In this document: positions 1 through 12,100 of the stretch, piece by piece | Layout of the letters: each line of letters opens with the position of its first letter | Position numbering within the stretch: position 1 is the stretch's first letter | Assembly (NCBI GenBank): GCA_008330645.1 | Contig: VLTN01000017.1 | Coordinates: forward strand, 434,001 to 498,000 | DNA length: 64,000 nt | DNA from: Cafeteria roenbergensis | Lineage: Eukaryota > Sar > Bigyra > Bicosoecida > Cafeteriaceae | Direction: 5' to 3' | The notes under the pieces: model-generated | What the model saw: only the letters and a program-made list of their open reading frames with translations | The model's database searches: none | Told to the model about the DNA's origin: nothing | Translations under genes and position numbers: made by a program

Positions 1-3000
1 CCGGCAGGATTGCGGCGAAGCATTTGGCTGCTGCCTTGGCCGTCTTGGCGTCGTCAGCGCGGGCGTCGAGCCGGACGCGGAGCTTCTCGATGGCGGCGGC
101 GGCCTTGGCCGCTGCCTTGGACGAGGTCGCCTCCATGGCCGCCTGGGTGGCGGCAAGCGCAGCCGCAACGTTTGCAGCGGCCGCGGCCGCGGCGGCCTCA
201 GCCTCGGCCGCAGTCACCGGGGGCGTGGTCGCGGCGCTGGGGGCGGCCGCCGCCGACGCGGCAGCCACGGCGGGAGAGGCCAGGGAAGCCATGCCAGCAG
301 CCGCCGCGACCGCCTGCGTCCTGGATGGGGCAGTGGAGGGAGCGGGCACTGCGAGGGCTGACGCGACGGCGGTGGCCGCACGGAGGGCGGCGGCGTCGCC
401 GCTGGCGGATGCTAGGGCGAGAAGGGAGGCGACGTCGGCGGCGTCGACGCCCTGCGGGGTGGTGGAGGCGGCGGCGGAGCCAGACACACGGGCCGCGAGG
501 AGGCGGGTGCGGGAGGCGGCGGCAGTGGCGGCCGCGATGGAGCCGGTTGCCGCAACCTTGCAGAGCGACGCCAGCGACGTGGCAGCGGCCCCCGGCCCAG
601 CCCCGGCTTGGGAGGAAGCCGAGGTGTCGAGGGGGATCCACGCAGCCGCGAGCATGTCCTGAATGGGCCACCGGGCGGACGCCGCCGCGGCAGGGTCGGA
701 CACGGAGAGGGCGGCTGTGTGGGAGAGGCAGCCGGCGGCGGCGTCGGTGGCTGCGGCGATGAGGCGGAGAGCGGCCCCGGCTAGGAGGGGGCAGCAGCCC
801 GACACTGCTGCCGCGGCCAGGGGCGCGACGACGTCGGTGGCGAGGGAGGCGAGCGTTGCGGCGAGGGTTGCCGAGGTGGTGGAGTCGGCGGGGCACTGGT
901 GCAGCGACGCCGTGGCCACGAGAGCGAGAGTGTCCGCGGCGTTGCGGGCAGCGTCGGTGGCGGCGGAGGACGCCTCCTGGGAGCGGGAGCGCTTGCGCCG
1001 GGAGCGCTTGGAGGGAGAGGCGTCGTCCGCCTCGGGGGCTTCGCCGAGCAGCGCGTTGGGGGGCAGGGCGTTGCCCAGCCATGCAAGGGCGCGGGCCTCC
1101 GCCTCCGCGATGGGGCCTGCGGCCTGCACATCGGAATGTGCCGCGGCTGCCTCGGCCGAGGCGGCGTGAGCGGCAGAGGGCGAGGTCATGCCCACCACTG
1201 CGCGCAGCGCCGCTGCGGCCACGTCGACGGTGGCGAGGATCTGGCGAGCGGGAGAGCGGCGCAGGGCCGTCGCGAGGGCAGCCACCGACGAGGGGGCGGC
1301 CACGGCGGCGGACAGGGCGAGGACGGCGGCGGCGGCGGCGTCGGGGTCGACAGTCGTCGCCGCCAGGCCGGCGGCGCCACAGGAGGGGGCCCTGTCCACG
1401 CTGCCCGCCGCTGCGTGGGCGAGAAGGAGGCTTGCATCCGTCAGGATGACCAGAGCCAGCGACGTGGCCCGCAGCCGGGCCAGCCGCGCCAGGCAGCTCT
1501 GCCAGACCAGCGCCAGCAGGGGCGTCTTTGCCCGCGGCGAAACCGCGCTGACGGCAATGCAGGCGAGGGTGCGGGCGACGAGGCCGTCCTGGGCAACGGC
1601 GGGCGCGTCCACGGCAAGGCAGGCGGCGGTGGCTGCGGCGAGGGCGGAGGCAGCGCGGGCGGCGTGGCGGCTCCTTGCGCCGGCGACACTTGCCGCAGCC
1701 TCGTCGGCGTCGCTGCCAGCTGCTTGCACGAGGTCCATGCAAGCAGCGACGGTCGACCGCACCACGGCCCTGCAAGGCCTGACAGCGGCATCGTCCTCCT
1801 CCGGCACCCACACGCCGGCGGTGCCGAGGATGCGCAGCACGGAGCAGGCGGCGACGCACCGGTCCGCGGCCTCCGCCCCAGTCGCGGCGGCGGCTCTGCC
1901 GAGGCCGCCGGCAGAGGATGCGGCGGCGGCGGCGGCGCCACCGCCGAGGGCGTTGGCAATCAGCTCCCACGCCGCCTCCACGAGGGGGGACGCAGTCCAC
2001 AGCGGCGAGAAGTCGGCCGCAGCATCAGCAGCGCCGGTGGCGGCGGCGGCGGCGGCGGAGCCGTTGGAGGAGGCCTTGGCTGCCCCTGCTGCTGCGGACG
2101 ATGAGCTTGAGGGGTTGGATGGGTCAGCTTCTGCCTCTGCCTCTGCCGCGGCGGCCTCGGCCTTGGCCGCCGCCTTACGCCGCTGCCGCGCCCTCTGCCG
2201 CTTCGACAGGCCGTCGTTGGCCTCCATGGCAGCAACCGCAGCCGCAGCCGCAGCCGCGGCCGCTGCGGCAGGGGACTCTCGCCGCGAAGACCCCCCCCCG
2301 CTTTCACCGGCGGCCGCCGTGGACCCGTCGGCGAAGCGGTCCAGCGGCGCGCGCAGCACCGCCAGCGCGGCCGCGTCCCACGCGGTTTCGCCTTCGGCCA
2401 CGGCTCTACCCGCAGCGACGCACTCGTCTACCTCTGCCTGGTCGTCAGAGCGAACGACGCCGGTCCAGCCACCGGCCGCGGATCGGACGGCAGAGGCCGC
2501 GGCGGCAGCTCCCGACACCACGCGGCCCGCCGCCGTCGCGGCGCTGGCACCGGCCGTGGCGACCGCTGCCGCCACTGCGGGCAGCATGAGCAGGGCCCCC
2601 GAGCGTGCCGCCGCTTCCACAGACGCCGCGCCGTTCACGACCCATGACGGCTCGGGCGTGGCGCCGGCTCCGGCGCGGAGGAGCGATGCGGGACTGGCGC
2701 AAGCCGCGCCCGCCATGTCCACGACGAGGGGCCCTCCCGGGACCGGCAGGGCCGTTTCGGCCTTGCCGGTAGAGCCAGGGGATGCCTTGGCAGCGGTGGA
2801 GAGCGTGCCGGCACACGCCTGCTCCAGGGCAGCCCAGGCGTCAGCAGCATCACCGGAGCGCTTAGCGGCGGCCAGGCCGACGGAGGCACCGGTCCAGAAG
2901 GCAGCGGGGCGCGCTGGGGCGGTTGCCGAGGAGGAGGAGGAGGAGGCGCGGGGTCGCTTGGTCGGGCGGGCGGCCGCGGCACCAGGCGCGGCCGCCGCCT

Positions 3001-4079
3001 TTGCCTCTGCGGCTGCTGATGCGGGGGCCTGTGCGGCGACGGCTGCTGCCGCAAGGGCCGGGCCGGCTGCAAGGGCGCGCGAGAGGATCGCTGCCGAGCC
3101 GCGGTGGCCGAGGGCGGAAGCGACGACGACGTCGATCCAGGTCGCGAGGGTTGCCAGGGCCGGTGCCGACCGTGCAGCCGCAGCTGCCGGGAGGAGGGCG
3201 CGAGCCACGGCCAGGGTGAGGAGGCGGCCGGAGGCAAGGGCCGCGCCGGCGCTTCGGGGAGAGGGCGAACGCACGATGGCAGCTGCTGCTGCCTCGGCGG
3301 CGACTGCGGCGATGGCACCCAAAGCCGCGACGGTGGCGGGGGCCGGGGCGGCGTCTGCCGCCAGAAGCAGAACCAGCGCGGAGAGGGCGTGGTCCAGCAG
3401 CGCCAGGGAAGGCGCGGCGTGCAGGGAGAGCAGCGGCGCGGCCGTGGCCGAGGCTGCAGCGATGAGCGGGGCTGACTGCGCGCCGCCGGCGGCCGAGAGG
3501 GCGCGGTCGGGGGGCAGCACCAGGACCGCCAGAGCGCGGGACAGGGACCACATGGCCGCTGTGGCGTGCTTGTGGGGTCCAGAGGGGCCCGCCGCCGCGC
3601 CTACTGCGGCCGCGGCGGTGATGCCGAAGCGCACCTCGGCCAGCAAGGCCTTTGCCGTCTTGCCGCTGCAGCGCAGCGCGCCGCGGCCCGCGCGAAGACC
3701 GGCCGCGCCGGCTGCCGCGATGTTGTCCCACGTTCCCGCGTCGAGGGAGGTGCACCCGCCGGCATCGGTCGGGTCGGGCACTGTCCGGCCCACCACGCCC
3801 TGGGCAAAGAGCCGCTCGCAGGCGCTGCGCGTGGGGCCGACGCGAAGGCGGGGTCGGGAAAGGCGACGCAAACATCAGCGCACGACTGGCGCACAGCCCG
3901 GGCTCGCTCGGGCACACGATTGCGGCCCAAACACCGGGACGCGCAGGGACAGCGGGCGCTTTGGGTCCCGCGCCCACGCCTGTGAGGTGACTTGCACTGC
4001 GGCCCCCTGAACGGCGCGCCCCAGGCCGTGACGCGGCCCAAGCCTCCCGCACACCTCACGTGTCAAAGATAGCCTGCAT
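1..4079 (-). CDS. Alanine-rich helical giant protein, 3' part beyond left edge
   Basis: This gene is partial, with at least about 1,280 residues visible and no stop before the left edge. I did not recognise the family. Exon 1 is 4079-4060 (M-Q-A-I-F-D plus two bases). A GTGAGG donor follows at 4059, and a CAG acceptor puts exon 2 at 3824, completing ACC (Thr). From there one reading frame stays open to base 1; I checked every TCA, TTA and CTA on the + strand and none falls in this frame. The product is dominated by Ala, Ser and Leu in helix-like blocks, with a Lys/Arg-Ser patch near 1000 and an Ala/Glu/Lys-rich segment near 2200. This suggests a HEAT/ARM-like solenoid, but no repeat is clear. 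The long + strand frame over the same bases (1188-4010) is its mirror image. The start is head to head with the methyltransferase gene at 4545. Confidence 0.72.
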
Positions 4080-4544
4080 CCTGGCTCGGGCCTGCAGACC
4101 GTCGCTCGCCCGTGCGCGCTACGGGCGGCGCCCTTTCCTCGCGCCGCTTGGACTGGCTGTGGCTCTGCAGCAGAGCCGCCGCCGTCGGTGCTTGTGTGCG
4201 CCGACGAGCGCGGCGCGATGGCTAGCTGCCGCGACGCCCCGTGCTCAGAGTGCCTGGGCAGGGGTGCGCTTGGTGAGTACATCTCTTGTGCGTTCTTGCG
4301 TGCGCATGCGAGGGGCTCGCCGGCGCTGGTGAGCCTTCCCGAGCAGTTGCGCCTGCGACACGTCGTCGTTGGGGCATGATGCGAGCTCCTGCACGGCACC
4401 AACACTGGGCGGGACGCAGGGGACTCCTGTCTCGGGCAGCAACCGGCGCGGCGGCGCCACCGAAGACGGCCGTGGGCTGTCGGGAGGCCGCAAGGACTGA
4501 ATATTGCCCCGCTGACCGAACATTGCCGGGGAAGCGAGGCAACC
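4080..4544. promoter_or_regulatory. Divergent promoter region, 465 bp
   Basis: This gap lies between the starts of the alanine-rich gene (-) and the FtsJ gene (+). No convincing gene is present. It holds a palindrome at 4161-4177 (GGCTCTGCAGCAGAGCC) resembling the CCGGCAGAGC element seen in other gaps here, but with a different centre. No TATA box is obvious. Confidence 0.4.
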
Positions 4545-6311
4545 ATGAGCGGCGCATCAAATAGCACCCGCCGCACCCGCCGCCGCAAGCCGGCGTGCCG
4601 TGGCGGGCGCCACCCTTCGGCGGCCGTCGTCTGGAGCATGCGGGCCTGCGCCCGGCGCGTGGCTCGCCGCGCTTTGCTCGAGCGGGCCCAAAGCTGCGTG
4701 GGCGCCGTCCCAGTGCGCCACCGCAGCACCACGAACTCGGCGCAGTGGCACCGCAGGCAGACGCGCGACACCTTCGTCGAGGAAGCCCGTGGCGAGGGCT
4801 TGCGCTCGCGCGCGGCTCTGAAGCTGCAGCAGCTGAACCACTCGTTCCGCATTCTGTCCAAGGGCGACGTAGTGGTCGACTTGGGCTGCGCCCCCGGGGG
4901 CTGGTGCCAGGTGGCTGCACGTGCGGTGGGCTCCCGCGGCGGCTTCGTGTGCGACGCTCGCTCGCTGGAGAGGGAGTCTGCGGAAGGTGGAGCGCTTGCG
5001 AGGCCAGCGTCGGCGGCGGCAAAGGCATCGGCGCCCACTCCCGCCGAGCGGTCGGGTCTCCGCACCGTTTCCGTGTTTGGCGTGGCGTCAGACGAGGCGG
5101 CCGCGGCTGCTGCTGCTGCTGGACTCCCTGTGTCGGGATCTGCTTCCAGGAGGTGGGCGTCGACGTCGGCTGAGCGGGGCACGTCGTGGGTTTCCGCAGC
5201 TGATGCCTCCGAGGATACGGAGGCGGACGGGGTCGGCAGCGCTGGTAGTGCTGGGAGCCTGGGTGCGTTGGATGATCGCTACGACGATGACGACGACGAC
5301 CAATGGCCTGCCCCTACTGGCAGAGCTGGCGTGTCCGACAGCTCAGGGCGGGCAGAGGGAGGCAGCGGCAGCGGCAGCGATCCAGCACACGGCGATTTGG
5401 CACTCGGGCAGCGCCACAACAGAGTGGGCGACTGCGAGTGGGTGGCGGGCGGGTCCGTTCTGGTCGGCAGCCGGCGGGCAGCCGGGCGGCAAGATGGCAG
5501 CGGCGGCGCTCTCGGCAGCGGCCGCCGCCGCCGCCGCCAGCTCGACGAGGACAGCGACGGCGCCGCCGACGATGACGACGAGGGATCCGAGCAGGAGGGC
5601 GGTGGCGGTGGCGGAGGCGCCGCCTCCGTGTGGCTCGACTCGGACGACAGCGACGGCGACGAAGTCCTGCCCTCCCAGCGCAAGCGAGAGCTCTTCTCGC
5701 CCGTGTCCGGCGCGGCTCCGGGGGACGCCGCCGCCTCCAACGTCGACTCGGTGGCTCTGCCCCGTGTCCTTGCGGCAGAGCTCAGCGCGCAGACGGCGGC
5801 GCTGCACTTTGGTTCCGCTGAGGGGGCAGGCCGCGTCGTCGGCCTGGACCTGCTGCCGGTGCGGCCGGTGTGGGGAGCGGCGATCCTCCGAGGCGACTTC
5901 ACCACCGACGGCGTGAGGCGCGGGGTCAGGGCGATCCTCCCAGGGGGCACCGCGTCCGTGGTGCTGTCGGACATGGCCCACCACTTCATCGGGGACAGCG
6001 CGACAGACACTTCGATCCAAACCGACCTCGCGTGGACGGCTGCGGAGTTTGCGTGCGGAGTTATGGCGGAGCGGGGCGCGGGCGGCCGGCCAGGCCGGGC
6101 TCCCGTGCTGCGGCGCGGAGGCCACGCGGTCATGAAGATCCGGGGCGTGGGGGACCCCGGCGTGGCCGCGCTCCTGGCGGCGCTGGAGCCGGTGTTCCGG
6201 CGGTGCGTGGTGGAGAAGCCGGCGGCCAGTCGTGCGGCGAGCGCGGAGGCCTTCTTGGTGTGCTTGTCGTTCCGCGGGCGGAGGATCCGGCGCCGGCAGC
6301 TGCGCTCCTGA
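4545..6311 (+). CDS. FtsJ/RrmJ-type rRNA 2'-O-ribose methyltransferase, probably mitochondrial
   Basis: This single-exon gene encodes 588 residues. The FtsJ fold transfers methyl from S-adenosylmethionine to a ribose 2'-OH, in mitochondria usually on large-subunit rRNA (MRM2 type). Visible marks are the substrate-binding SRAALKL, the SAM loop DLGCAPGGW near residue 112, the catalytic SDMAHH, VMKIRG and EAFLVC. Together these supply the K-D-K-E tetrad. Between the SAM loop and the second half lies a roughly 270-residue acidic, Ser/Gly/Asp-rich insertion, so the protein is more than twice the usual 200-250 residues. An internal ATG at 4638 starts an Arg/Ala-rich stretch (MRACARRVARRALL) that looks like a mitochondrial presequence and may be the true start. 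The family is certain; the exact rRNA target and compartment are inferred. Confidence 0.85.
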   Translation: MSGASNSTRRTRRRKPACRGGRHPSAAVVWSMRACARRVARRALLERAQSCVGAVPVRHRSTTNSAQWHRRQTRDTFVEEARGEGLRSRAALKLQQLNHSFRILSKGDVVVDLGCAPGGWCQVAARAVGSRGGFVCDARSLERESAEGGALARPASAAAKASAPTPAERSGLRTVSVFGVASDEAAAAAAAAGLPVSGSASRRWASTSAERGTSWVSAADASEDTEADGVGSAGSAGSLGALDDRYDDDDDDQWPAPTGRAGVSDSSGRAEGGSGSGSDPAHGDLALGQRHNRVGDCEWVAGGSVLVGSRRAAGRQDGSGGALGSGRRRRRQLDEDSDGAADDDDEGSEQEGGGGGGGAASVWLDSDDSDGDEVLPSQRKRELFSPVSGAAPGDAAASNVDSVALPRVLAAELSAQTAALHFGSAEGAGRVVGLDLLPVRPVWGAAILRGDFTTDGVRRGVRAILPGGTASVVLSDMAHHFIGDSATDTSIQTDLAWTAAEFACGVMAERGAGGRPGRAPVLRRGGHAVMKIRGVGDPGVAALLAALEPVFRRCVVEKPAASRAASAEAFLVCLSFRGRRIRRRQLRS

Positions 6312-6610
6312 GGCTGGCTGAGGGGGAGGGGCGGGGGGGGCATGCGCCTGGGGTGCGCGGGCACGCCTTGCTGTGTACCAGTGCCGCTGAGAGGCCTGCC
6401 GCGACTCACGGCGGAACGAATGACCAATTTAGGGGACACGCACAGGCCGCAATGCAACACACAAGCGCAGCGGCGCCGACGGAATGCCCCCGCCCCAACA
6501 GCGCCTGCCAATACCATCAGCAGGGGTGGAGCACGCGGGCGGGAGAGTTCACAGAGGGGCGGGAGCAGCGGGGGGGGGGGGAGTGGGCCTCGTGGCCGCT
6601 GGCTAGGCGT

Positions 6611-7708
6611 TCACCCCGTCGTCCCCTTGATGCGGGCAACGATCCAGTCAAAGCCATCCCAGAGCCCGACGCCGTCCTTTGCCGACGTGGCCTGGATCGC
6701 CCAGTGGCGGTCCTTGATGGTGGAGAGACCCAAGGCCTCTGAGATCTCTGAGGCCTTGAGCGCGCCTGCCATGTCCTGCTTGTTGGCGAACACGGCCAGG
6801 TGGGCGCCCTTGAGGTCCTCCTCCGCGAGGAGGCCGTGCAGGGCGGAGCGGGCGGTGCCGATGCGGTCAACGTCGGTCGAGTCGACCACGAAGACGACCG
6901 CGTCTGTGTTGGGGTAGTAGCAGCGCCAGAAGGGCCGGATGCTGGACTGCCCTCCCAAGTCCCACACCTGCGAGGTCTCGGACGCAGAAGGAGGCGTGCA
7001 GGGGGGCAGGCGGCATGGACGGTGGAGTGGGTCGGGGAGGGGGGCGAGCGGGCGTGAGCGGGGCGGGACGGCGGGCCTGTCAGGAGCTGCGCCACGCGAC
7101 AAACGGCAATTGCCAGCCTGAGCAACGCTGCCCGCACCAACGCCTCGGCAAGCCGCCGCACGGCACCAGCAGGTGCGCCCAAGTCGGCGCGGGGCGAGCT
7201 GCGCCAGCTTGGCCCACTAGCGAGCAGCCAGCAGTGGCGCGGCGCTGCTTGCCGCCCCGCCCGCCAATTCCGAGAAGCTAGTTGGGGCCATGCCTGTCCC
7301 GCGCGCGGCCTGCTCACCTGGAACTTGATGTTCTTGTACTGCAGCGTTTCCACGTTGAACCCGATGGTCGGTGCCGTGCTCACGGGCTCGTCCAATTGCA
7401 GGCGGACTGCTCGGAACGCGCACAGAACGCAGGTGCAAGGACGGGCGCGGGGTGGCGGGATGCAGCCACCAGGCGCGCGAGCGCGCGAGCCAGCCTGTTG
7501 CGCCGGCCCTCCCTTCCGGGCGGCATGCGGAGGCCCCGGGCGGCGCGACAGGGGCAGTCGCGGAGGCCCGGGGCCGCTCGCGCTAAAACTGGCGAGCATG
7601 CTCACACAGAATGGTCGTCTTGCCGGCGTTGTCGAGTCCCAGGATGAGCACGCGGACCTCCTTCTTCCCAAAGACCGTGTCGAACAGCGAGCTGAACAGC
7701 ATGCCCAT
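6611..7708 (-). CDS. ARL1: ARF-like small GTPase, ARL1 type
   Basis: Three exons (7708-7606, 7406-7318, 6967-6611) join in phase to give 182 residues, the normal length. ARL1 is a myristoylated GTPase of the trans-Golgi that recruits GRIP-domain golgins. The sequence shows Gly2 for myristoylation (MGMLFSSLF), P-loop GLDNAGKT, switch I PTIGFNVE, switch [19 protein letters not shown] and [16 protein letters not shown] and [13 protein letters not shown] match ARL1 better than ARF1. Donors are GTGAGC in both introns; acceptors end GCAG and CGCAG. The start codon lies 154 bp from the RRP40 start, and the intervening gap carries one copy of the recurrent CCGGCAGAGC element. Confidence 0.93.
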
Positions 7709-7774
7709 GGCAGCCGCCCCTGGAGCCGCGGAGTGCTTCCGGCCCAGCGGTTCCCAGCGCCCCGCCCCGCCCAG

Positions 7775-7785
7775 GCCGGCAGAGC
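7775..7785. promoter_or_regulatory. CCGGCAGAGC element in ARL1/RRP40 divergent promoter
   Basis: GCCGGCAGAGC lies 66 bp from the ARL1 start and 77 bp from the RRP40 start, roughly central in the shared gap. It recurs in other promoter gaps of the window. A regulatory role is inferred. Confidence 0.4.
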
Positions 7786-7862
7786 TGGAGCTTTGCTCCC
7801 CTTTTTCGGGCCGCTCCGCGCCCGCGCGCTCGGCCGGGCCGGTCTCACTCCCGCGGCGCGCA

Positions 7863-9014
7863 ATGGCAGCCAAGCGGCCCCGCACGGATGCGGCCTCGGC
7901 CGACACTGGCACGGAGGCGCCCCGCGTGCCGTGCATCGTGTCCGCGGGCGCGGACTTGACCGCAGTGGCAATGGCCCTGACAGGAGGCTCCGCCCGCGCT
8001 GGGCACGGTCTTGCGGCCTCCACCGTGGAGGGCGGCGGCGTGTCTTCGTCGGCGGCTGCCGCTGGCGGCGCTGTGTCGGACAGCGGGTCCTCGTCGTCCT
8101 CTTCGGCGGCCGCAGCGGGCGCGGAGCACGCCACCGTGCTGCGGGCCACCAAGCCTGGGATTTTGCGCTTCCGCGCGCCGGATCGCGTGTGGGTGGAGAC
8201 GACGCACCGGCGCTACGTCCCGGCAGTGGGGGACACCGTTGTGGGCGTGGTTCTGGAGCGGAGGGCTGAGGCGTACCGCGTGGACGTGGGCGGCTCCACG
8301 GCAGCGTTCCTGCCTCTGCTTGCGTTCGACGGCGCTTCCCGCCGGAACAAGCCTGACCTCCCCGTTGGGTGCATGGTGTATGCGCGCGTGTGCGGCGTGG
8401 ACAGGCATGCTGACGCGGAGCTGACTTGCCAGGTGGCCGACGGCCCCAAGCGGGACTGGGTCACCGGCGAGTCCGTCTTCGGCGAGCTCAGGGGCGGGAC
8501 GTGCGTTCGCCTGGGCGTCGCCTTCGCCAAGACGTGAGCTTCTTCTTGCCCGCGAGTCTGCTGCAGCTGCCAGTGCTGCTGCCAGTGCTGCTACCAGTGC
8601 CGCTGCCAGTGCTGCTGGGGCAGGCGTCGGGCGTTTGGCAGCGCCAGCTCCTTGCCGCATCACAGCTCCCAGGCAGCGCGTCGCCCCCCCCCCCCCCCCC
8701 CCCCCCTTTGTGTCGCGCTCTCGCCACGCTGTTACCGCCCGCCACCGCCAGCGGCTCCCACTTCCCGCCCCGTCCGACTGCCGCGCCCGTTGCCTCCTCG
8801 CAGCCTTCTGGGAGCCGCGTGCCCCGTGCTCGCAGCCCTCTCGGCCACCCTGGCCTTCGAAATTGCAGTGGGGTGCAACGGCAGGGTCTGGCTGCAGTCC
8901 GGGACCATCGCAGACACAGTGATTGCCGCCAATGCGCTGCGCAACGCTGAGCACATGCCGCCCGACCAGCACGCGCCGATGGTGAAGCAGCTCCTGCGAA
9001 AGGCCAGGAGGTGA
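7863..9014 (+). CDS. RRP40: Exosome cap subunit RRP40 (EXOSC3)
   Basis: Two exons (7863-8533 and 8804-9014) join AC to C and give 293 residues. RRP40 is one of the three S1/KH cap proteins of the RNA exosome, guiding RNA into the 3'-5' degradation channel in nucleus and cytoplasm. An S1-like barrel occupies roughly residues 100-200 ([23 protein letters not shown]). The KH part after the intron reads [13 protein letters not shown], then IANALRN and EHMPPDQ, matching animal EXOSC3 closely. The first 90 residues are a Ser/Ala-rich extension. The 270-nt intron begins GTGAGC and contains a run of 23 C at 8684-8706. MINDY4 follows 164 bp downstream on the same strand. Confidence 0.93.
8684..8706 (+). 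repeat. Homopolymer C23 inside RRP40 intron
   Basis: An uninterrupted run of 23 cytosines lies in mid-intron. It could serve as part of the pyrimidine tract, although the acceptor is nearly 100 nt downstream. Length is likely to vary between strains, or to be misread in sequencing. Confidence 0.9.
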
Positions 9015-9178
9015 AGCACCCTCCCCCTCGCCCGTCTTGCGTGTGAGTGAAGAGCGTCGCAGGTCGAATTGCGATGTTTGCATCGAATCAAACATTTGCG
9101 TTTTGCCTCGCCAACAACCGCGACGCCTGCCTCGCGCACACCGCGGGAAGCGCGGGGCGCTCCGGCGGGACCAAAAGC

Positions 9179-12100
9179 ATGGCTGATGAGCAGTGGCCGC
9201 CTGATCGCCCCGGCCTCGAGGCTCTGACCCTGGGCATCGTGCTGGCGGAGCTCAAGCGCCTCGGATGCAACCAGACCGTTTGCGAGGTGGAACGCCACGC
9301 CGGTGCTGAGGCCGTGGAGCGAGCCAGCGAGCGCGCTCGCTCCACCGTTACGTCGCGCATCAAGCGCAAATCTTCTGGGGCTCGAATTCCCCCGGCGAGC
9401 AAAATTCCGGTCGCGCTGATGGCGAGGTCGGTTCGGCCCCTGCAGCCCGCGCGCATCAAGCCCCCGCGGCCGATGGAAAGCGACAAGGCGGGCGCACTGT
9501 CGAGCGCACCGCCACCTGCTCCGCCATCACCTGCGCCGGACTCTTCCAAGCGAGCTCCGGCGGGCTCCTCTCAGGCACGGGGCGTAGATTCGTGGACTGC
9601 TGCGCAAGTGCTCGCCCTGCGCGCCGCGGTCAAGGCAAACCCGGCGGCCAAGTTCCCTTCGCGCGTGCTCCGGTGGCGCACCATCGCCGCCGTCCCGGGC
9701 CTGGAGCCCTATTCCCCGCAGCAGTGCCTCAACGCAGCTCGCCAGCTTCTGGAGCGGCGCAAAGCCGCGGCAAAGCCAAAGGCAGAGCCGCAGACGCAAG
9801 CCGACCCCGATACAATGAGATCTGGGAAGAGTTCGCCACCGGAGGCGCCAGCAGCTCCAGCTCCAGCACCAGCAGCGGCAGTGGAACCGGCTGCGGTGCC
9901 GGCGCCAGCTCCAGCTCCAGCTCCAGCACCAGCACCAGCACCAGCACCAGCACCAGCACCAGCACCAGCACCAGCACCAGCACCAGCACCAGCACCAGCA
10001 CCAGCACCAGCACCAGCACCAGCACCAGCTCCAGCACCAGCACCAGCACCAGCACCAGCACCAGCACCAGCACCAGCACCAGCACCAGCACCAGCACCAG
10101 CACCAGCAGCGGAGCCATCTCCGGCTGCGCCATCGCTGGGCTGGGGGACCATGCAGGCAGGAGCCGGCTTCGCCACCGCCTCGGCTGGGATCATCTCCGG
10201 CACGGCCTCATTCGGGGCTGGCTCTGCCGGTTTCGGAACCAGCTCTGCCGGTTTCGGAGCCGGCTCTTCCGGTGCTGGGTGGGGCAGCGGCAGCAGCGGT
10301 GTTGGAGGCGGCGGCACTCTTGGCGACAGCGTGTCTGGCGGCTTTGGCTGGGGTGCCGGGGCGCCCGCCTCGGGACTAGTCACGGCAGCCGGTACGAGCG
10401 ACAGCGGGGTCGGAGAAGCCACCGAGCCCACCTCGACGTTTGGGCTGACGTCGCTGGGCGAGACGTCGCCTCAGCGCACCGTGCCGGCTGAGCCGGCTTC
10501 CATCGCCTCGCCCGTCGGGGCTGCGAAGAACGCTTGGGGGTTCAGCTCTGCCGCCGCGGGACCTGCCGACGTCGTTCCCGCCGGGATCGCTGCGGCCGAA
10601 GGCCCCGAGGCAGGGAGCGCTCACGGCCCCGGCTCGAGCGCGCACTCAGGCTGGGGCCTGGCCTCCGACGGCGCTGGGTGGGGCGACCCTCGTCCTGGAA
10701 GCAGCAGCGGTGGCGGCTCTGCAGGCAGAACCGGTGCATCGGGAGGTGCGGTTCAGGAGGAGGACATTGGCGAGGTGAGCGACGTCAGCGAAGACGACGC
10801 GGGGGGCCCTGTGGGAGGGCCCCTGGGGGGACCCGTTGGATCTCCGGGTGCTGGAAGTCCGGCAGCGAGGCCGGCCGCGGCGCAGCGCGCGGCTGCGGAT
10901 GATCACGAGCCCATGGGGTCGCTGCAGGGGGCGGGGTCGCCGGCCACGTCGCCTAGGGGCCGCGGTGCCGGTGGAGGCGGCAGCGCCAGTGCCAGTGGTG
11001 GCGGCAGCGGCGGCAGAGGCGGCGGCAGCGGCGCCGCGGGGGCGGGGTCTCGGGCAGCAACTCGCGGGGCGCCGCTGGCCATGTGGCAGGCAGTCAGGAT
11101 CCGCGAGCTGCTCTTCGGTGTGGAGGGGGCGGAGGCGGGCTCCTCGCCCGATACGCACCCGGGGGCCGCCGACAGAGCCGGCATGCGCCGACGTCTCAGC
11201 TCCGCGTGGACCCAGCAAGGCATCTTCATGAGCGAAGTGGCAGAGCTGCGATACGGGATGGTGCAGAGGCAGGGCGGCCCGTGCGGAGTTCTGGCGTGCC
11301 TGCAGGCAGCAGGCATGCGGAGGTTGCTGTTCGGCCCGCCAGACGACATGGCGGAGGTCGGCGACATGTCTGCAGAGGACGCGGCAGAGCTGGATGCCTT
11401 GGACGCGGCTCTTCCAAGCAGCGGCCTGGCTCGAGGAGGAGCGTGGCGCCGAGCGTCGCCGGGCGCTATCCGCGCAGCTCTGGTGAGGGGAGCTGCCGAC
11501 CTGCTGTGGCGCTGCGCTGTCCAGGGCGCCGCGTCGGGAGACGGGCCGGGCGCAGCGGCCGAGGACTCGGAAGGCGACGCCACTGCGGGGGCAGGGTCCT
11601 CCGCTGGCGCTGCACCCGGCTCTGCCGGCAGAGCCAGTGTGGTCGCTGCGCTGGTGTCTCCTCCCCCTGCGGAGGCGGAGGCGCTCCTGGCCGGCGAGGA
11701 GCCGCCTGCCCTGCCTCCGCCTCGGCCGCTCGGGCCGGCTGGCGCGGCTGCCGCTGGCATGGCTGGCGTGCCTGCTGCCGCCGCCTACTGCCCCGACGGC
11801 ATCACCGAGCGGCTCCTCGTTGCTCGCTATCGGTCCCTCGGCTCGCTCACCGCCGCGGTTTCGCGTCTCTGGGACGGCGTGTTCGCGGTTCCGCGCGGCC
11901 TCGGCGTCGTCTGCATTCTCCTGTCCGCGATGCTCTGCCGAGGCCTTGGCAGCAGCGGCGGCAGCGGCGGCAGCGGCGGTGGCAGCGCGCAGCAGGTGGG
12001 GGCGGGACGGCGGCCAGGCGGCTCGCCAACTCCCGCAGGCGTCGCGGCTGACTGGGACGAGGGCCTGGGCGGGGGCGGGCGGCTGATCGGGAGCCACAAT

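Noticed and set aside
1188-4010. Long + strand open frame of 940 codons, Ala/Arg-rich
   Set aside because: It is the mirror of the minus-strand gene, which has a spliceable ATG exon, a more protein-like composition and no stop to the window edge.
9905-10108. Regular short repeat that might look like a CRISPR or satellite array
   Set aside because: Simple hexanucleotide coding repeat with no spacers, in a eukaryotic gene.
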